A model generated the notes under the pieces. It was not told the origin of the DNA. It saw only the letters and a program-made list of their open reading frames with translations, and did not search any database. Below are positions 6,459 through 8,062 of a stretch of DNA of 8,062 nt, one piece after another. The stretch comes from CAYUWM01 sp964448395. Lineage in GTDB: Bacteria > Chloroflexota > Dehalococcoidia > E44-bin15. Where the stretch lies: contig CAYUWM010000060.1 in NCBI GenBank assembly GCA_964448395.1, positions 1 to 8,062 of the forward strand. The letters are read 5' to 3'. Within the stretch, counting starts at the first letter, position 1, and every line of letters begins with the position of its first letter. The position numbers and the translations under genes are program-made.

Positions 6459-6682
6459 GTAGGTAGACAAAACATCCTTCAGCCTCTCTTCTCTCCCTAG
6501 AGACATTACGTTCAAACTGCACCCTTTGACATATTGTTTAGCATTCAATAGAAGGTTAAAGTGTTCACTAAGCAGCGATTAGAACCACTGCAGGCCTAGG
6601 AAGTAGAAATGATACAGCAGGAGCAGTGGCAGGATAAAAATATTCGCTGAAGCCTGTTATCCTGCACGAGAAATCTATACTG
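6459..6682. other. Non-coding stretch with nested inverted repeats
   Basis: No convincing coding frame is seen on either strand. A plus-strand TTGACA (6526-6531) has no good -10 at proper spacing. The right part holds CCACTGC (6585-6591) paired with GCAGTGG (6623-6629), and a perfect 9-bp inverted repeat GCAGGATAA/TTATCCTGC (6629-6637 and 6657-6665, loop 19). The latter lies just past the stop of the small minus-strand ORF and has no T-tract after it, so it is not a standard terminator. Confidence 0.5.
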
Positions 6683-6838
6683 TTACTGCTCTAATTTAAT
6701 CTCACTCAGGCCGAGCTTTTTGGCCAATGAAGAGATGCCTTCTTTGGTGCAGAACTCCCGATCATCACCGTCAACGAACACCCCGGCATGATGCAGCTCG
6801 ATGATCTTGAGATGCGTCCTGATGGTCCTCTGGTCCAT
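6683..6838 (-). CDS. Small winged-helix-like protein or truncated regulator, 51 aa
   Basis: A minus-strand frame from ATG 6838 to TAA 6685-6683 encodes 51 aa with coding-like character. MDQRTIRTHLKIIELHHAG (1-19) looks like a recognition helix of a winged HTH, VFVDGDDREF (20-29) like a wing hairpin, and TKEGISSLAKKLGL (31-44) like a closing helix. An in-frame ATG at 6844 would add MG. One codon above that, the frame reads T-E and then an in-frame TAG (6853-6851). Because TEMGMDQRT looks like the continuation of a longer HTH domain, I suspect an N-terminally broken gene rather than an intact one. A GGAGGG at 6866-6861 is too far from either ATG to be a normal ribosome site. It diverges from metV, with its start about 50 nt from the CsoR-type operator. 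Function is not recognised beyond the HTH impression. Confidence 0.4.
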   Translation of the reverse strand: MDQRTIRTHLKIIELHHAGVFVDGDDREFCTKEGISSLAKKLGLSEIKLEQ

Positions 6839-6878
6839 CCCCATCTCTGTCTATACTTACCCTCCACATAATCAGGCA

Positions 6879-6908
6879 TTGATAAATCATACCCCCCTAG
6901 GGTATAAT
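6879..6908 (+). promoter_or_regulatory. Sigma-70 promoter upstream of metV
   Basis: TTGATA (6879-6884) and TATAAT (6903-6908) are separated by 18 nt, matching consensus at 5/6 and 6/6. The predicted start is near 6915, leaving a leader of about 105 nt before metV. A weaker alternative nearer the gene is TTGTAG (6946-6951) with TATAAG (6969-6974), spacer 17. The operator-like palindrome at 6889-6905 lies in the spacer and overlaps the -10. Confidence 0.7.
6889..6905 (+). promoter_or_regulatory. CsoR/CstR-family operator-like palindrome
   Basis: ATACCC-CCCTA-GGGTAT is a perfect 6-bp inverted repeat with a 5-nt centre. From memory this is the architecture of CsoR-type operators such as the Bacillus subtilis copZA site, and CstR sites are similar. 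Placed between -35 and -10 and overlapping the -10, it would block RNA polymerase when bound. No csoR-like gene is in the window, so the regulator is inferred. Confidence 0.6.
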
Positions 6909-7020
6909 ATCTCTGGTCTAAGCGCCGCTGCCAGTTGCTTAAACCTTGTAGTAATAGTCACCGTATCATATAAGGTCCAATCTACAGTGACAACGAACTC
7001 AAACAGAAAAGGAGATTTGT

Positions 7021-7740
7021 ATGCACGCAACGATCCAGAAAGCTATTGATGAGATTCAGGGGTATTTTAAGCCCGGCGAGAAGGTGTTCATCGTAGGCTG
7101 CGACAACTGCGCAGCCAAGTGTCACTCGGGAGGTATCCCTGAGACTGAGGAGATGGCGAATCGTCTGAAGCAAAAAGGGGTTAATGTAATCGGATGGTGT
7201 GTACCCCAGCCCAAAGGGATGTCTCTCTGTAAGCTCTCTAACACCAAGAAAGTGTTACAGGAGGAATATGGCGAACAGGTTAATGCAGCGGATTCTTTCC
7301 TGGTTTTAGCCTGCGGCCAGGGATTTCATACCGTGATGGATGCCACCGAAGGCGGCATGGTTCATCCCGGGTGTGACACCATCTTCGGCGGTGAGACAGT
7401 GACCGATGATTTTATCACCGAATATTGCTCTCTATGCGGCGAATGTGTCGTGGAGTATACCGGCGGACTGTGTCCCGTCACGCTCTGCGCCAAAAGCCTG
7501 CTTAACGGCCCATGCGGCGGGGCGAAGGACGGAAAGTGTGAGGTGGACCGGGACCGTGACTGCGGCTGGCAGTTGATCTATGACCGCTTGAAGGCGCTTG
7601 GACGCTTGGCTGAGATGGATATATACAGGGAACCGAAGAACAATTCCCGCTGGAGCAGGCCGCGCTCCCTCACCATCGGCGACGGCGAAGCGACCTTCAA
7701 GTCGCTCGGCGGAGAGCAGAAGATCGTTAGCCGCGGTTAG
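7021..7740 (+). CDS. metV: MetV-type zinc/iron-sulfur partner of methylenetetrahydrofolate reductase
   Basis: This 239-aa protein matches the MetV family (MTHFR C-terminal domain type), which pairs with MetF in acetogen-type methylenetetrahydrofolate reductase and passes electrons to the MetF flavin in the methyl branch of the Wood-Ljungdahl pathway. It has 15 cysteines. GCDNCAAKCHSGG (26-38) is the N-terminal cluster. C60, C70, C98 and C118 follow. The characteristic C-terminal region is YCSLCGECVVEYTGGLCPVT (135-154), then CAKSLLNGPCGGAKDGKCEV (156-175) and C181. No signal peptide or membrane segment is present, so it is cytoplasmic. AAAGGAG ends 6 nt before the ATG, an excellent ribosome site. 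metF follows after 38 nt, so the two are almost certainly co-transcribed. In Moorella the MetFV unit joins HdrABC-MvhD; whether that holds here lies beyond the window. Confidence 0.92.
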   Translation: MHATIQKAIDEIQGYFKPGEKVFIVGCDNCAAKCHSGGIPETEEMANRLKQKGVNVIGWCVPQPKGMSLCKLSNTKKVLQEEYGEQVNAADSFLVLACGQGFHTVMDATEGGMVHPGCDTIFGGETVTDDFITEYCSLCGECVVEYTGGLCPVTLCAKSLLNGPCGGAKDGKCEVDRDRDCGWQLIYDRLKALGRLAEMDIYREPKNNSRWSRPRSLTIGDGEATFKSLGGEQKIVSRG

Positions 7741-7778
7741 ACTGGCATCAAATCTAAATGAGGAGTTAAAACGAAACT

Positions 7779-8062
7779 ATGAGTGGATTAAAAAAGGCGC
7801 TGGAAAGCGGGAAATTTGTGGTCACCGGGGAAATCGGTCCGCCTAAGGGAGTCAAGCTGGATCAATGCCTGCATGATGCCGAGATGTTGCGAGATCATGT
7901 AACTGCTATTAACGTCACTGATTTGCAGAGCGCAGTTCTACGTGTCGGCTCGCTGGCCGTTTCAACCCGGTTAATCGAGCGAGGCTTGGAACCGGTCTAC
8001 CAGCTTACCTGCCGCGACCGGAACCGGCTGGCGCTACAGTCAGACCTGCTGAGTGCCTGGGC
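7779..8062 (+). CDS. metF: Methylenetetrahydrofolate reductase MetF, N-terminal part, cut by window edge
   Basis: The visible 94 codons start a MetF TIM-barrel, the flavoprotein that reduces 5,10-methylene-H4folate to 5-methyl-H4folate. VVTGEIGPPKG (14-24) holds the catalytic glutamate region of the first strand (E18, the counterpart of E28 in E. coli MetF). INVTDLQSAVLRVGSLAVS (45-63) and YQLTCRDRNRLALQSDLL (77-94) are the second and third conserved strands, including the CRDRN loop of the MetV-associated subfamily. ATG at 7779 follows AGGAG (7761-7765) at 13 nt, a little long but the only reasonable site. The C-terminal two thirds are missing because the window ends. Its position after metV supports a two-subunit reductase. 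In metabolism it feeds methyl groups to the corrinoid protein and CODH/ACS, or to methionine synthesis. Confidence 0.95.
   Translation, partial: MSGLKKALESGKFVVTGEIGPPKGVKLDQCLHDAEMLRDHVTAINVTDLQSAVLRVGSLAVSTRLIERGLEPVYQLTCRDRNRLALQSDLLSAW

Noticed and set aside
6801..7049. 82-aa plus-strand open frame running into metV
   Set aside because: It crosses the metV promoter and operator and overlaps the metV start in another frame; the sequence shows no domain.

Overview
The window looks like a bacterial chromosome segment from an anaerobe that uses the Wood-Ljungdahl (reductive acetyl-CoA) pathway. At the right end, a cysteine-rich metV-type gene is followed closely by metF, a pairing known from acetogens and related anaerobes. 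The protein style (a 3-beta-HSD-like epimerase, TypA, MetV-MetF, isolated genes with ordinary sigma-70 promoters) would fit a Chloroflexota/Dehalococcoidia-like organism, but that placement is an inference and no marker here settles it.

Layout, left to right. The 5' half of a tRNA-Gly(UCC) gene runs off the left edge on the minus strand, with a candidate promoter behind it. A long plus-strand gene (286-2745) encodes a glycoside hydrolase family 38 alpha-mannosidase-like enzyme with the zinc and nucleophile residues intact. It has no clear Shine-Dalgarno site and is preceded in frame by a 41-codon ORF. It converges on a minus-strand extended-SDR gene of the 3-beta-HSD/NSDHL type (2903-3919). 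Further right, also on the minus strand, is a complete typA/bipA translational GTPase gene (4163-5956). Its near-consensus promoter is followed at once by a terminator-like hairpin and a possible 25-aa leader ORF, which together suggest attenuation.

From about 6098 to 7020 there is a 0.9-kb accessory-looking gap. On the minus strand it holds a decayed fragment resembling the core-binding domain of a tyrosine recombinase, a dense cluster of interleaved inverted repeats and tandem direct repeats (6385-6458), further inverted repeats (6585-6665), and a short ORF of about 51 aa with winged-helix character (6683-6838). At its right side lies a strong plus-strand promoter whose spacer and -10 are overlapped by ATACCC-N5-GGGTAT, the architecture of CsoR/CstR-family operators.

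That promoter reads into metV (7021-7740) and metF (7779 to the window end). MetV and MetF together make the methylenetetrahydrofolate reductase of the methyl branch. If the operator is real, a central one-carbon enzyme would be under copper- or persulfide-type control, which is the most unusual proposal in the window. The other genes look like independent transcription units without a shared pathway.
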